A stretch of DNA of 57,969 nt from contig NZ_NSDM01000026.1 in assembly GCF_030852425.1 (NCBI RefSeq), positions 1 through 57,969 of the forward strand. The letters are read 5' to 3'. Shown here piece by piece: positions 43,694 through 52,981 of this stretch. The position numbers and the translations under genes were made by a program. The notes below the pieces were generated by a model that worked only from the letters and a program-made list of their open reading frames with translations, did not search any database and had not been told where the DNA came from. Source of the stretch: Saccharothrix longispora. GTDB taxonomy: Bacteria > Actinomycetota > Actinomycetes > Mycobacteriales > Pseudonocardiaceae. The first letter of the stretch is position 1. Each line of letters starts with the position of its first letter.

Positions 43694-44078
43694 ATATAGT
43701 CGTTCTTCCGGCCACCGCGCGGCCCCGGTCGAAGTCCGCCTGGCCGACCGCGTGCGACCGCTTCCGGTCACCCTCGGCACCAGGGCGGAAATCCACCCAC
43801 AAGCTGATCGACCTCCCGGTCGAGCACGTCCCCGGCGGCGAGGGCGGACAGGTGGTCGTCGTATCCGACCGTCCCGCGGCACGGGAGTCGCTCGCCGCGC
43901 CCAGCGTCGACGAAGGACGCGGCTTCCGACGGGAACGGACTCGTCATGCGAAGCGACGCGTCACTGCTTAGGTTCGGAGTGGGGTTCGGTCAAACAACGT
44001 GCCGAGCGTTCGCGCCTGTTGCCGCGCGTTCGTCCGGTCTCCGTCCCGGGTGAACGGCGCGCCTGGAACGGAGGTCTG
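43694..44078. other. Intergenic region, no gene seen
   Basis: About 385 bases between the regulator transcript and the glycosyltransferase. Rightward and leftward promoters are expected. GGAGG at about 44069-44073 serves the glycosyltransferase. The frames crossing it are arginine-rich shadows. Confidence 0.5.
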
Positions 44079-45125
44079 ATGACAGCACGCCCGGACAACG
44101 CGTCGGATGTCGCGGTGGTCGCACTGGGCGCCGACCGGGTCGACCGGGCGGTGGGGCTGGCCCGTGGTCTGGGGCGGGCCGGGCACCGCGTCACCCTGTA
44201 CACCAGCGCGCCGGTCACCGCGTCCCTGCCGACCGGGTGCCGGTCGATCGCGACGCGGGACCTCGCCCGCGACTGGGAGCGCCGCGCCGCCGCGCCCGAC
44301 GTCGTGCACACGGTGACACCGGCGTCGGTGCGTGCCGTGGCCGCGCTGGACGGTGTGTCCGCGCCGGTCGTGCACAGCCACGACCCGGGCGACGACGTGG
44401 GGACCTTGCCGCCCGGGGTCGTCGAGCACTTCGTCGTGGGCGGCGCCGGCGAGGTGGCGGGCGTGCTGGGGACGGGAGTGCCGCGTCGCGCGGTGAGCGT
44501 CGTCCCCGAGGGGGTCGACCTCTCCGAGTGGGGGGTCGGGGGACCGGCCGCGCCGCGGTCCGGAGTTCCGCGGCTGGTGTACCTCGGCGCGCTGTGTCCC
44601 GGGGACGGCGCGGACACCGCCGTCGCCGCGCTTCGCTGGGTGCCCGACGCGGAACTGGTCATCAGCGCCGACGTCGACGCGGACAGCGGACGCGCTCGCG
44701 AGGAGGTCGACCGGTTGTGCGCGGGCGCGGCGGCGCTGAAGGTCGCCGACCGCGTCCGGGTGACGGGACCGGTGTCCGCCGAGCTGCTGCGTTCGGCGGA
44801 CGTCGTGGTCCACGCCCCGTGGAACGCCCGTCCGGTACGCCCGGTGCTGGAGGCGATGGCCTGCGGCGTGCCCGTCGTCGCCGGCGCGGTCGGCGTGCTG
44901 CCCGACACCGTCCTGGACGGCGTCACCGGCGTCCTCGTGCCGCCCCGGCTGCCGAAGGCGCTCGGGCTGGCCGTCAGGCGCCTGCTCAACGACAAGACCC
45001 GGCGCGCCGCCTTCTCCACCGCAGCCTCGGACCGGGTGGAGCAACGCCACACCTGGGACCGGATCGCCACCGAGACCGCCGCCGTCTACCGAAGCTGCAT
45101 CGGAGCCCGCGCCGAGCCCGCGTGA
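44079..45125 (+). CDS. GT4-type glycosyltransferase
   Basis: 348 aa from ATG 44079. GT-B fold: N-terminal half with VGLARGLGRAGHRVTLYTS, DVVHTVTPASV and VVHSHDPGDD; C-terminal half with SVVPEGVDLSEW, LVYLGALCPGDGADTAV, VRVTGPVSAELL, ADVVVHAPWNARPVRPVLEA with the family's E-x7-E region (VLEAMACGVPVVA), and GVTGVLVPP. It probably transfers a nucleotide-activated sugar with retention. It lacks operators of the A-F type, so it is likely outside the metallophore regulon. Acceptor unknown. Confidence 0.88.
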   Translation: MTARPDNASDVAVVALGADRVDRAVGLARGLGRAGHRVTLYTSAPVTASLPTGCRSIATRDLARDWERRAAAPDVVHTVTPASVRAVAALDGVSAPVVHSHDPGDDVGTLPPGVVEHFVVGGAGEVAGVLGTGVPRRAVSVVPEGVDLSEWGVGGPAAPRSGVPRLVYLGALCPGDGADTAVAALRWVPDAELVISADVDADSGRAREEVDRLCAGAAALKVADRVRVTGPVSAELLRSADVVVHAPWNARPVRPVLEAMACGVPVVAGAVGVLPDTVLDGVTGVLVPPRLPKALGLAVRRLLNDKTRRAAFSTAASDRVEQRHTWDRIATETAAVYRSCIGARAEPA

Positions 45126-45284
45126 CGCCGGGACCGCGCACGGCATCCGGGGCGACGTCCACCGGCGGGAAGTCGACGACCGCGTCGGGAAGGCCCACCG
45201 ACAGCACGAATTCACCAACGACGGCGGAGTCGTCACCTGAAACGGGGAACATGCTGTCCGCCCGGATTCGGCGCGCGTAGCTTC

Positions 45285-45296
45285 AGGAACGTTCCT
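45285..45296. promoter_or_regulatory. 12-bp perfect palindrome upstream of a two-gene operon
   Basis: AGGAACGTTCCT lies 43 bases before the start at 45339, within the likely promoter. A partial second copy, CGCGGAACGGGATTC, follows. It could be a regulator site; no known consensus was recognised. Confidence 0.4.
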
Positions 45297-45338
45297 CCGC
45301 TTCGCGGAACGGGATTCACGGAATGCGGGAGCGCCGCC

Positions 45339-46355
45339 ATGCCCGAATACGCGGACATCTACGTACGCGACTCGTTGCGGGACACCGGCGTGGTGCCCTC
45401 GACCGACAACCCGTGGGCTTCACCGGACATCATCCCGAACCAGGGCGACACCCTCACCCCGGACCAGGCGGCGTCCACCTACACCGACGACATCGGCAAG
45501 AGGATCGTCAACGGCGGCCTCAACTACTTCTACGTGCGGGCCAAGAACCTCTCCCCGACCCCCGAGAGCGGCACGGTCTCGCTCCACTACTCGAAGGCGT
45601 CCCTGCTGATGACGCCCTCGCAGTGGCTGGACCAGCCGATCTCCACCGCCTCGGGCCTGACCAGCGTCCCGTTCCTCGACCGCTCGGCGCAGCGACTGCT
45701 GGCGCCGGGCGACATCGGCCTCGCGCAGCCCGCCTTCATGCTCACGAGCCTGCCCGCCACGAACGACCACTACTGCTTCGTCGCCGTGGTCACCACACCG
45801 CGCACGACGGTCGAGATCCCGCCCGCGTTCGGCTCGAACACCCAGTTCGCCCAATGGGTGATGAACACGCCGGCGGTCGCCTGGCGGAACGTGGCCATGA
45901 TCAACAACCCGCGGGACAACCAGGTGGTGGCGTCGGCGCTCTTCGGCAACATGGACCCCAGCCCGCGGAGGGTCTACTTCCGCGTCGTGGGCACCGACAT
46001 GCCCGTGGGCACGGACGTGCACGTGCAGAACGCCGACACGCGCTGCCCGATCGACGAACGGGTCTACCTGCCGGTGCCGGAACCCGACGGCAAGCAGATA
46101 AACGGCTTCGAGTCCGACGTGCCCGCCCGGTACGAGGGCGGCGTGTCGATGACCATCACGACGCCCCGGAACACCCCCTTCGGCCCGGGCGCCACGATCC
46201 GGCTCGAGTACTACCAGGTGCCCGACCAGTCGAACGACATCGAGGCGAGCGTGGCCACGGACCACCGCGTCCCCGAGGCCGACGGGAGGGCGCCGGCGTA
46301 CCGGTCGCTGGTCGAACTGGGCCGGGTCACCCTCCGGATCGGCGCGGCGTCGTGA
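45339..46355 (+). CDS. Unknown protein, first gene of a LamG/membrane two-gene system
   Basis: 338 aa from ATG 45339 with GGGAG upstream. There is no signal peptide. The N-terminus YADIYVRDSLRDTGVVPS, NPWASPDIIPNQGD and KRIVNGGLNYFYVRAKN suggests a beta-sandwich; similar 'SPDI..' openings occur in proteins of actinobacterial and other secretion or injection-associated loci, from memory only. The rest is beta-rich with no catalytic motif. Its stop overlaps the next start (GTGA), so the two products are probably made in fixed ratio and work together. Function unknown. Confidence 0.75.
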   Translation: MPEYADIYVRDSLRDTGVVPSTDNPWASPDIIPNQGDTLTPDQAASTYTDDIGKRIVNGGLNYFYVRAKNLSPTPESGTVSLHYSKASLLMTPSQWLDQPISTASGLTSVPFLDRSAQRLLAPGDIGLAQPAFMLTSLPATNDHYCFVAVVTTPRTTVEIPPAFGSNTQFAQWVMNTPAVAWRNVAMINNPRDNQVVASALFGNMDPSPRRVYFRVVGTDMPVGTDVHVQNADTRCPIDERVYLPVPEPDGKQINGFESDVPARYEGGVSMTITTPRNTPFGPGATIRLEYYQVPDQSNDIEASVATDHRVPEADGRAPAYRSLVELGRVTLRIGAAS

Positions 46356-48343
46356 CCGGGCCGCGGACCTCGGCGCAGGTCACCGACTTCGCCGCGGGTG
46401 ACGGTGTGATCGGCTTCGGTCCGGTGCCGCAGATCGTCTTCCGGGGCCGGGAACCGTGGTCGTTCGAGCTGTGGGCGAACTTCGACGCCCTGACCGACCG
46501 CATGGACCTGGTGACCCGGGAGGGCGAGTTCGCGTTGCAGACCCGCAGCCGGGCGCTGTGGGCCGCGCGGACCGGTCAGCCCGTCGTCCTCACCACCGAC
46601 GACGTGCTGGAACACCACCGCTGGTACCACATCGCCGTCACGTTCGACGGCTTCACGATGACCGCCTACCTCGACGGCCGCCGGCTGGGCTTCGTCACGG
46701 TGCCCGACGGCGGCGTCGCGCCCACCGGCAAGCCACTGGTCCTCGGCTCGGGCTTCTACGGGTGGAGCACGGGCTTCCGCGCGTGGAACACGGCGGTCGT
46801 CCCGGCGAAGGTCTACCGCCACCAGTGGGCGCCCTACCCCGCCGGCACGCCGGGCCTGATCGGTCAGGTCGACCTCACCCGGTGGCCGCCGGTGGACACC
46901 TCGGGCGGTGACCTGCCGATCACCCCCGGCGCGTCCGGCGTCGGCCCGGTGGTCCTGACGCCGGCGGCCGCACTGGGCGGGGCCGCGTCGTTCTGCGACC
47001 CGTACAACGACGGCTCGATCAACCCCGGCGCCTCCCAGTGGGACTTCTCCGTCCTGGCCTGGGTCAACCCGGCCCGGCTCGGCACGTCGCAGGTCATCTT
47101 CTCCAACGGCCCGGTCGGCGGCCCCGGCATGCGGCTGGCGCTGGAGAGCACGGGCGCGGTGTCGCTGCGCGTGGGCGACGGCGAGACCGTGACGTCCACC
47201 GCGCGACTCGACGTGGGCGCCTGGACCTCCGTCGCCTGCACGTGGAGCGTCGCCGCCGCCACCACCACCCTCTACGTCGCCGGCGAGCCCGCCGGCACCG
47301 GGTACAGCGCCACGGGCAAGCAGAGCCCTACCGGCACGCCGGTGATCGGCGGCATGAGCGACCCCGCCGCGCGCCCCCTGCCCAGCGCGAACTTCTTCGG
47401 CTCCATCCAGTCGGTCGACGTGTGGAACCGCGTGCTCACGGCCGCCGAGGTGGTGCGCTACCAGACCGAGGACCCCACGACCGACCAGGCGTGCGTCGCG
47501 GCGTGGTCGCTGACACCGCCGCTGCCGCAGAACACCGTGACGCGCAACCCGATCGGCATCGTCGGCGACACCGCCGTGCGCGCACTCGCCACCCCCGGCA
47601 CCACCGGTGAACCGGGCATGTGGGCCACGTGCGCGCCGACCTCGGGCACGCCTCCCACCGGCACGCTCCCCGACGCGGCCACGCTGGACGCCTGGGTCGC
47701 CGAGTTCCGCACCCGCTGGGCCGACCTCGACGAGGTGGACGAACTGGCCGACCGGCTGCGCCACAACCTCGACGAGGTGGCGGCGCAGGTCTCGGCGGGC
47801 ACCTTCCGCGTGCCGTTCGACCTGACCACCGAACGGCTGCCCGACGGCCGGACCCGTGTCCTGCTGCACGCCGAGGGGCAGACCGCGGTCGTCCACGAGG
47901 GCGAGTTCGACCCGTGCACCGAGTGGGCGATCTGGTTCATCATCGCCCTGGGCGGGGCGGTGTACCAGGTCTTCGGGTTCGGCCTCAACCTGTCGAAGGT
48001 GGGCGCCGGCCTGACCAACTACCTGGGCATGTCGCTCCGGACGCCCGGCCTCGTCGCCGGCCTGCGGGCGGCGTTCGCGGCGGGTGTCACCCCCACCGCC
48101 GTCTTCGACGCGATGCAACTGCTGTGGCAGCTCGGGCTGCTCATGCCGCTGATCCGCACCCTGCGCGAGGCCGCCACCGCCAGCCTCACCTTCTGGACGG
48201 TGCTCTCGCTGGGCGGGCGGCTCCTGCTGCTGTTCGGCCCCAGCGCCCCCCTGGAGATCGCGCTGTTCATCACCGAACTGGGCGTCGCGGCGTACAACGT
48301 CCACAACCAGTGGACCAAGAGGCCGGCCGGCTGCTGGTCCTGA
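46352..48343 (+). CDS. LamG-domain protein with C-terminal membrane segments
   Basis: 663 aa from GTG 46352. Two concanavalin-like LamG modules: residues about 10-140 (EPWSFELWANFDALTDRMDL, RWYHIAVTFDGFTMTAYLDG) and about 185-375 (QWDFSVLAWVNPARLGTSQV, AWTSVACTWSVAAATTTLYV, FFGSIQSVDVWNRVLTAAEV). A linker with ELADRLRHNLDEVAAQ leads to three hydrophobic stretches: EWAIWFIIALGGAVYQVFGF, LLWQLGLLMPLIRTL and LGGRLLLLFGPSAPLEIALF. No signal peptide precedes the binding modules. Ligand-binding domains ahead of late hydrophobic helices are the layout of some pore-forming or delivered toxins, but no toxin family was recognised. Confidence 0.75.
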   Translation: MTGPRTSAQVTDFAAGDGVIGFGPVPQIVFRGREPWSFELWANFDALTDRMDLVTREGEFALQTRSRALWAARTGQPVVLTTDDVLEHHRWYHIAVTFDGFTMTAYLDGRRLGFVTVPDGGVAPTGKPLVLGSGFYGWSTGFRAWNTAVVPAKVYRHQWAPYPAGTPGLIGQVDLTRWPPVDTSGGDLPITPGASGVGPVVLTPAAALGGAASFCDPYNDGSINPGASQWDFSVLAWVNPARLGTSQVIFSNGPVGGPGMRLALESTGAVSLRVGDGETVTSTARLDVGAWTSVACTWSVAAATTTLYVAGEPAGTGYSATGKQSPTGTPVIGGMSDPAARPLPSANFFGSIQSVDVWNRVLTAAEVVRYQTEDPTTDQACVAAWSLTPPLPQNTVTRNPIGIVGDTAVRALATPGTTGEPGMWATCAPTSGTPPTGTLPDAATLDAWVAEFRTRWADLDEVDELADRLRHNLDEVAAQVSAGTFRVPFDLTTERLPDGRTRVLLHAEGQTAVVHEGEFDPCTEWAIWFIIALGGAVYQVFGFGLNLSKVGAGLTNYLGMSLRTPGLVAGLRAAFAAGVTPTAVFDAMQLLWQLGLLMPLIRTLREAATASLTFWTVLSLGGRLLLLFGPSAPLEIALFITELGVAAYNVHNQWTKRPAGCWS

Positions 48344-48439
48344 CCCCGGGCCCGGCGGCGCGAGTGCGTCGTCCCCCCCCGGTCGACGGGCGTGTGCGGA
48401 AGCGGCCGGTTGCGCACTCGCGCACCGCGGTCCTCCCCT

Positions 48440-48460
48440 CCGGGCACGAGGAGTGCCCGG
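48440..48460. terminator. Hairpin after the LamG gene
   Basis: CCGGGCAC at 48440-48447 pairs with 48453-48460 around a 5-base loop, and C- and G-runs outside may extend it. It lies about 100 bases after the LamG stop and 115 bases before the next gene. Confidence 0.5.
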
Positions 48461-48575
48461 TCCGGGGGGTCCGCGCACGGGTCTTCCACACTGCACCCGG
48501 ACGACGACGCCTCGGGCAGCCCCGGCCGGTCGGAGCGCGCCCCACCCCGCACAACCCGAGTGAAAGCAGGAACGC

Positions 48576-49328
48576 ATGTCGCACGGTGACGCCGGCACCG
48601 CGGAGCGGGCCTTCTCGTTCGGTCTCGACGCACGGGCCTACGCGGACCTCCGCCCCTCCTACCCGGACCAGGCCGTCCGCTGGGGGCTGAACGGCACCTC
48701 CGGCCGGGTGCTCGACCTCGCGGCGGGCACCGGGAAGCTGACCGAGTGCCTGGTCGCGGTCACGCCGAGCGTCGTGGCGGTCGAGCCGGACGCCGACATG
48801 CGCGCCGAGCTGGAGCGGCGACTGCCCGACGTGACCGCGCTGGACGGGGTCGCCGAGGCGATCCCGCTGCCCGACGAGTCGGTGGACGCGGTGTTCGTGG
48901 GGCAGGCGCTGCACTGGTTCGACCTCGGACCGGCGCTGACCGAGATCGCACGGGTGCTGCGGCCCTCCGGCGCGCTGGTCGCGCTGTGGAACCACGACGA
49001 CACCGGCGTGCCGTGGGTGGCGGAGTTCGCCGCGCTCGCCCGGACGACCACGGCGAGCCGGCACTGGGCGGACCCCCTCGTCCCGCTGCCGGCCCATCCC
49101 CGGTTCGCCGCGTTCGAACACCGGAAGTACCCGAACCCCCAGCCGTTCACCGCGGAGTCGCTGGTCCGGATGGTGTGCACGCAGTCGCACATGCTGCTGG
49201 CGACGCCGGGGGAGCGGGAGCGGCGGGTCGCCGAGCTGCGCGGCTTCCTGGCCGACCGACCGGCCACCTCGTCCGGCGGGTTCGAGCTGCCGATGGTGAC
49301 GACGGCCATCCGCGCGGTCAAGCCCTGA
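48576..49328 (+). CDS. Class I SAM-dependent methyltransferase
   Basis: 250 aa from ATG 48576 (AGCAGGA upstream). Begins FSFGLDARAYADLRPSYPDQ, a signature of the UbiE/COQ5-like small-molecule methyltransferases. Motif I is VLDLAAGTGKLTECLV, then VAVEPDADMRAELERR, VDAVFVGQALHWFDL and LRPSGALVALWNHDD. Substrate unknown. Its last 11 bases overlap the 3' end of the converging MFS gene. Confidence 0.88.
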   Translation: MSHGDAGTAERAFSFGLDARAYADLRPSYPDQAVRWGLNGTSGRVLDLAAGTGKLTECLVAVTPSVVAVEPDADMRAELERRLPDVTALDGVAEAIPLPDESVDAVFVGQALHWFDLGPALTEIARVLRPSGALVALWNHDDTGVPWVAEFAALARTTTASRHWADPLVPLPAHPRFAAFEHRKYPNPQPFTAESLVRMVCTQSHMLLATPGERERRVAELRGFLADRPATSSGGFELPMVTTAIRAVKP

Positions 49329-50538
49329 TCGCACCCATCGCCAGGCCGAACTGCCGGCACGTCGAGGTGATGCCCGCGACCACGCCGACGCGGTCGCCCT
49401 CGACGCGTTCGGTGGCCAGGGCGGTGATCAGCGCGTTGGTCAGCCCGAAGCCCGCGCCGAAGAGCGCCTCCCCGACGACCGGTGCCCACGCGGGCGAGTG
49501 CGCACCCGCCCGGACGAGCACCAGCTCGGCCGCGAGCACCACCACGCCCCCGAGCACGAGGGTGCCACCGGTGCCGAGCAGGCCGCGCACCCGTGACGCG
49601 AACCAGGCGCACAGCACGACCGCCAGCGGCATCGGCGAGGTCATCAGACCGGACGCCGCCGCCGAGAGGCCCCGCACCTCCTGCCAGTACCACGAGGTCC
49701 TCAACAGGAACCCGCCGAGGGCCACGAACAGCACGACCGCCGCGAGCGCGGACACCCACAGCGCGGTGATCCGGAACAGCCGGGGATCGACGAACGGGTC
49801 GCGCCGGCGCAGCCCGTGGCCGACGAAGACGCCGGACAGCACCAGGGCCGCCGACGCCCAGGCGAGGGCCGACACCCCGGACACCGCCACCGACCGCATC
49901 AGCACGAAGAACAGCAGGACCACCAGGAGCTGGCCGAGCGGGTCGACCCGCCGCGTCCGGAGCGCGGTCGACTCCGGTACCACGGCGGTCGCCGCGACGA
50001 ACACCCCGCAGCCGAGCACGGCGACCAGGGCGAAGACCGCCCGCCACCCGAACGCGTGCACGACCGCGCCGCCGACGAGCGGACCCGCCGCCATGCTCGA
50101 CCCCATGACCGCGCCCCACACGCCGAGCGCGCGTGCCCTCTCCTCCGGCCCGGGGAACGTGGTCAGGACGATCGAGAGCGACACCGGGTTGAGCATCGAC
50201 GCCCCGACACCCTGCACCACCCGACCGGCAAGGAGCACCCGGTGGTCGGGCGCCACCGCGCACACCGCGGCGCCGACCGCGAAGACCACCAGCCCCACCC
50301 GGAACACCCGGCGGCGGCCCAGGCGGTCGGCCACCCCGCCGGCCAGCACCAGGAAGCTCGCCAGGGCGAGGCCGTAGCCGCCGACCACCCACGGCAGCAC
50401 GGCGGGGGGCACGTCCAACCCCCGCCGGAGCGCCGGCAGCGCGAGGGTGACCGCCGTGGCGTCCACGCCGACGAGGAACACGCTCAGCGTGCAGACCGCC
50501 AGGACGACCGGTCGGCGGTCGGGCGTCACGCGGATCAC
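49318..50538 (-). CDS. MFS transporter, DHA2-like, truncated at the C-terminus
   Basis: 406 aa from GTG 50538, coupled by GTGA to the PrpF-like gene. Membrane helices with MFS motif A GVADRLGRRRVFRVG and drug/proton antiporter motif C-like GASMLNPVSLSIVL, WGAVMGSSMAAGPLVGG. DHA2 exporters have 14 helices and usually 450-500 residues; this one stops after STCRQFGLAMGAIRA, the point where relatives enter the last helices. The gene therefore lacks about 50 residues, and its end overlaps the converging methyltransferase. It may be non-functional or a recent truncation. Confidence 0.8.
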   Translation of the reverse strand: MIRVTPDRRPVVLAVCTLSVFLVGVDATAVTLALPALRRGLDVPPAVLPWVVGGYGLALASFLVLAGGVADRLGRRRVFRVGLVVFAVGAAVCAVAPDHRVLLAGRVVQGVGASMLNPVSLSIVLTTFPGPEERARALGVWGAVMGSSMAAGPLVGGAVVHAFGWRAVFALVAVLGCGVFVAATAVVPESTALRTRRVDPLGQLLVVLLFFVLMRSVAVSGVSALAWASAALVLSGVFVGHGLRRRDPFVDPRLFRITALWVSALAAVVLFVALGGFLLRTSWYWQEVRGLSAAASGLMTSPMPLAVVLCAWFASRVRGLLGTGGTLVLGGVVVLAAELVLVRAGAHSPAWAPVVGEALFGAGFGLTNALITALATERVEGDRVGVVAGITSTCRQFGLAMGAIRA

Positions 50539-51668
50539 CCGCCGCCGCACGGCACGAACAGCTCCATGGTCGCGATCCGCCGCGCCACCCGCTGGAAGAC
50601 CACCTCGCGCAGCACACCGGCCCCGTCCACCCGCGTGCCCAGCTCGACCACGCCGGCCGCCGTGCCCAACCGGATCGTGGACGCGACACCACCACCGACG
50701 ATCCGGTTGGGCACCGTGCCGGGCGTGACAGCGGCGGCGGCGAGCGCCACCGCCGAGGTGAGGCCGATCGCCGGGTGCGGCGCGAACATCGACATCATCC
50801 GGACGGACACGTCGTACTCGTCGGCCCCCACGCGGCGGCCGGACGTCGTCGTGTACGCGGTGGGCGGTGCGACGAGGCCCACCTTCGGGATGACGTCGGG
50901 CGTCGGCGCGCCCGGCGGCACCAGTCCCATCCGGACCGCGCCCTGCCGACGCAGGGAGACCAGTTCGGAGGCCGCCTCCCGAGCACCCTCGATCGTGCTC
51001 GCGCCGAAGCCGCCGGCGTCGATGAACATGGCCGGCGCCCCGGCGTCCACGAAGGTCACCTCGAGCGCACCCACCACGTCCACCGCGTGCCCCGAGGGCA
51101 GCAGCCGCCCGGTGGTGCGGCCCACGGGGTCGACGAAGCCCAGTGCGACGGGCACACCCGTGCGACTGACCGAGCCGGGCACGAGCGCGTCACCGCACTC
51201 GGGGACGGCGCCGTGCTCGGTGGCGACCGCGGCGGTGAGCAGCGTGCCGGTGTTGAGGTTGAGCATCCGCACCACCGTGGTGCCCGCACGGGGCGTCACC
51301 AGGCCGGTCTGGATCGCGTGGAGACCGACGGCGGTGGCGCAGTTGCCGCAGTTGCTGCCGTACTCGACGACCTGGTCGCCGATGCCGACCTGCGCGAACA
51401 GGAACTCCACGTCGACACCGGGCTGCGACGACGGGGAGACGACCGCCGCCTTGGACGTGGTCGACGTGGCGCCGCCGACCCCGTCGACCTGGCTCGGGTC
51501 GACGGAGCCGAACGCGGACAACAGGATGTCGTCCAGCGCGATGTCGTGGCCCGCGAGGTCCTCGGCGCGGAAGATCACGCACTTGCTGGTCCCGCCGCGC
51601 ATGAGCGTCGCGGGGATGCGCAGCAGTCGTCGGGAGGGAAGGACGGCGATGTTCGGGGAAGACAGCAC
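50535..51668 (-). CDS. PrpF-like isomerase (methylaconitate/oxalomesaconate type)
   Basis: 377 aa from GTG 51668, which has GAGGAGG seven bases upstream; GTG 51677 is too near that site. Markers of the PrpF fold: LMRGGTSKCVIFRAEDL at the N-terminus, VDGVGGATSTTSKAAVVSPS, YGSNCGNCATAVGLHAI with the conserved cysteine, and GLTSAVALAAAAVTPGT near the C-terminus. The family moves double bonds or inverts acidic carbons in tricarboxylates (PrpF, LigU). No AcnD or aromatic catabolism gene is adjacent, so substrate is open. Coupled to an MFS gene that might carry a related acid. Confidence 0.88.
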   Translation of the reverse strand: MLSSPNIAVLPSRRLLRIPATLMRGGTSKCVIFRAEDLAGHDIALDDILLSAFGSVDPSQVDGVGGATSTTSKAAVVSPSSQPGVDVEFLFAQVGIGDQVVEYGSNCGNCATAVGLHAIQTGLVTPRAGTTVVRMLNLNTGTLLTAAVATEHGAVPECGDALVPGSVSRTGVPVALGFVDPVGRTTGRLLPSGHAVDVVGALEVTFVDAGAPAMFIDAGGFGASTIEGAREAASELVSLRRQGAVRMGLVPPGAPTPDVIPKVGLVAPPTAYTTTSGRRVGADEYDVSVRMMSMFAPHPAIGLTSAVALAAAAVTPGTVPNRIVGGGVASTIRLGTAAGVVELGTRVDGAGVLREVVFQRVARRIATMELFVPCGGG

Positions 51669-52010
51669 GGTGACCACCTCCTCGCAGACCGTAAACCCCC
51701 GCTGCCCGGGTGTGATCCGGCTGTGCGCCTTGAGGAAGGGGGCTCGTCCCGTTCGGGAAGCGCCCCGACGCGGATCGTGCCGGTGTCTCGGTGGCGCTCT
51801 TCAGGCGGCCACCGAGCCCGACGCGACAGTCCTACCGGGATCGACGCGCACCGACCGGAGGTGCCCGACACCCCGACCCCGGCGCCGCCCGGGCCGCCGA
51901 GGACTCCCCGCGTCGACGCGCTGCGCGAACGACCGCCCCGCGTTGCCCGATGGGGCGCGGCGCGTCCGGATGATCTTCTGCACGCGTTTCGCGAGTCCTA
52001 CCGTGTGCGA
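51669..52010. other. Divergent intergenic region, no gene seen
   Basis: 342 bases between the PrpF-like gene (-) and the substrate-binding lipoprotein (+). It should hold both promoters. No palindromic operator stood out. Confidence 0.45.
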
Positions 52011-52850
52011 ATGGGAGTGTTGCCCCCCAACAGGAGTGACGCGCCGGCCGTGCTCACGGCCGCGACCGCGCTCGTCCTCGCCCTCATCGCGTGCGGCACC
52101 GTCGACGGCTCGCTGGCGGACGAGGCCGGCGACGGCCTCACCATCGGCATCCGCTTCGACCAACCGGGCATGGGGCAGCGCCGCGCCGACGGCAAGTACG
52201 TCGGTTTCGACGTGGACGTGGCCCGGTACGTCGCCGCCGGGTTCGGCGTGGCCGAGGAGGACATCACCTGGCGCGAGGCCCGCCCCGCGGACCGGGAGAG
52301 GCTGATCGAGGACGGTTCGGTCGACTTCGTCGTCGCCGCCTACTCCATCACCGACCAGCGGCGGGAACGGGTCGCGTTCGCGGGACCCTACTTCGAGACG
52401 GGACAGGGCCTGCTGGTGCGCTTCACCGACACCGGCATCACCGGCCCGGAGGCGCTCGACGGCAGGGGACTGTGCTCGGTGACCGGGTCGACATCGGCGC
52501 AGAAGGTCAAGGACGGCTTCGCGGCGGGTGTGCGCCTGATCGAGTACGGCGACTACTCGGACTGCGTCACCGCGCTGCTGGCCGGCAAGGTCGACGCGGT
52601 CACCACCGACGAGGCCATCCTGGCCGGGTACGTGGCCGCGAACCCCGAGCTGCTCACGCTCGTCGGCGAACCGTTCACCACCGAGCGCTACGGCGTGGGC
52701 CTGGCCAAGGACGACGCCGCCGGCCTGGCGGACGTCGAGGCCTCCCTGGAGGAGATGATCCGGTCGGGGGAGTGGCGCGCCGCGCTGGAGCGCAACCTCG
52801 GCGCTTCCGGCATGGACCTCCCCGAGCCCCCGCAGGTGACCGGCGGGTAG
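52011..52850 (+). CDS. Amino-acid ABC transporter substrate-binding lipoprotein
   Basis: 279 aa from ATG 52011. A short leader ends in the lipobox LIAC (Cys near residue 27). The family 3 solute-binding fold is seen in LTIGIRFDQPGMGQRRADGK, YVGFDVDVARYVAAGFGV, DFVVAAYSITDQRRERVAFA and GKVDAVTTDEAILAGYVA. It resembles glutamate/glutamine-binding proteins (GluB). No permease or ATPase gene accompanies it, so it is an orphan receptor, may serve a transporter elsewhere, or may sense ligands for a kinase. There is no good ribosome-binding site for this ATG; the start is moderately sure. Confidence 0.85.
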   Translation: MGVLPPNRSDAPAVLTAATALVLALIACGTVDGSLADEAGDGLTIGIRFDQPGMGQRRADGKYVGFDVDVARYVAAGFGVAEEDITWREARPADRERLIEDGSVDFVVAAYSITDQRRERVAFAGPYFETGQGLLVRFTDTGITGPEALDGRGLCSVTGSTSAQKVKDGFAAGVRLIEYGDYSDCVTALLAGKVDAVTTDEAILAGYVAANPELLTLVGEPFTTERYGVGLAKDDAAGLADVEASLEEMIRSGEWRAALERNLGASGMDLPEPPQVTGG

Positions 52851-52981
52851 CCGGCCGGTGACGTGCGGGGTACGTCCGGGCAAGCAACCCCACCCGGGCG
52901 GGCACAAGCCGTCCCCGACGGTTCCGCGTGACGGCGGCCGCGTGGTCGGCTTGGTCCGACCCTCCCGGAAGGAGGCCCGCC

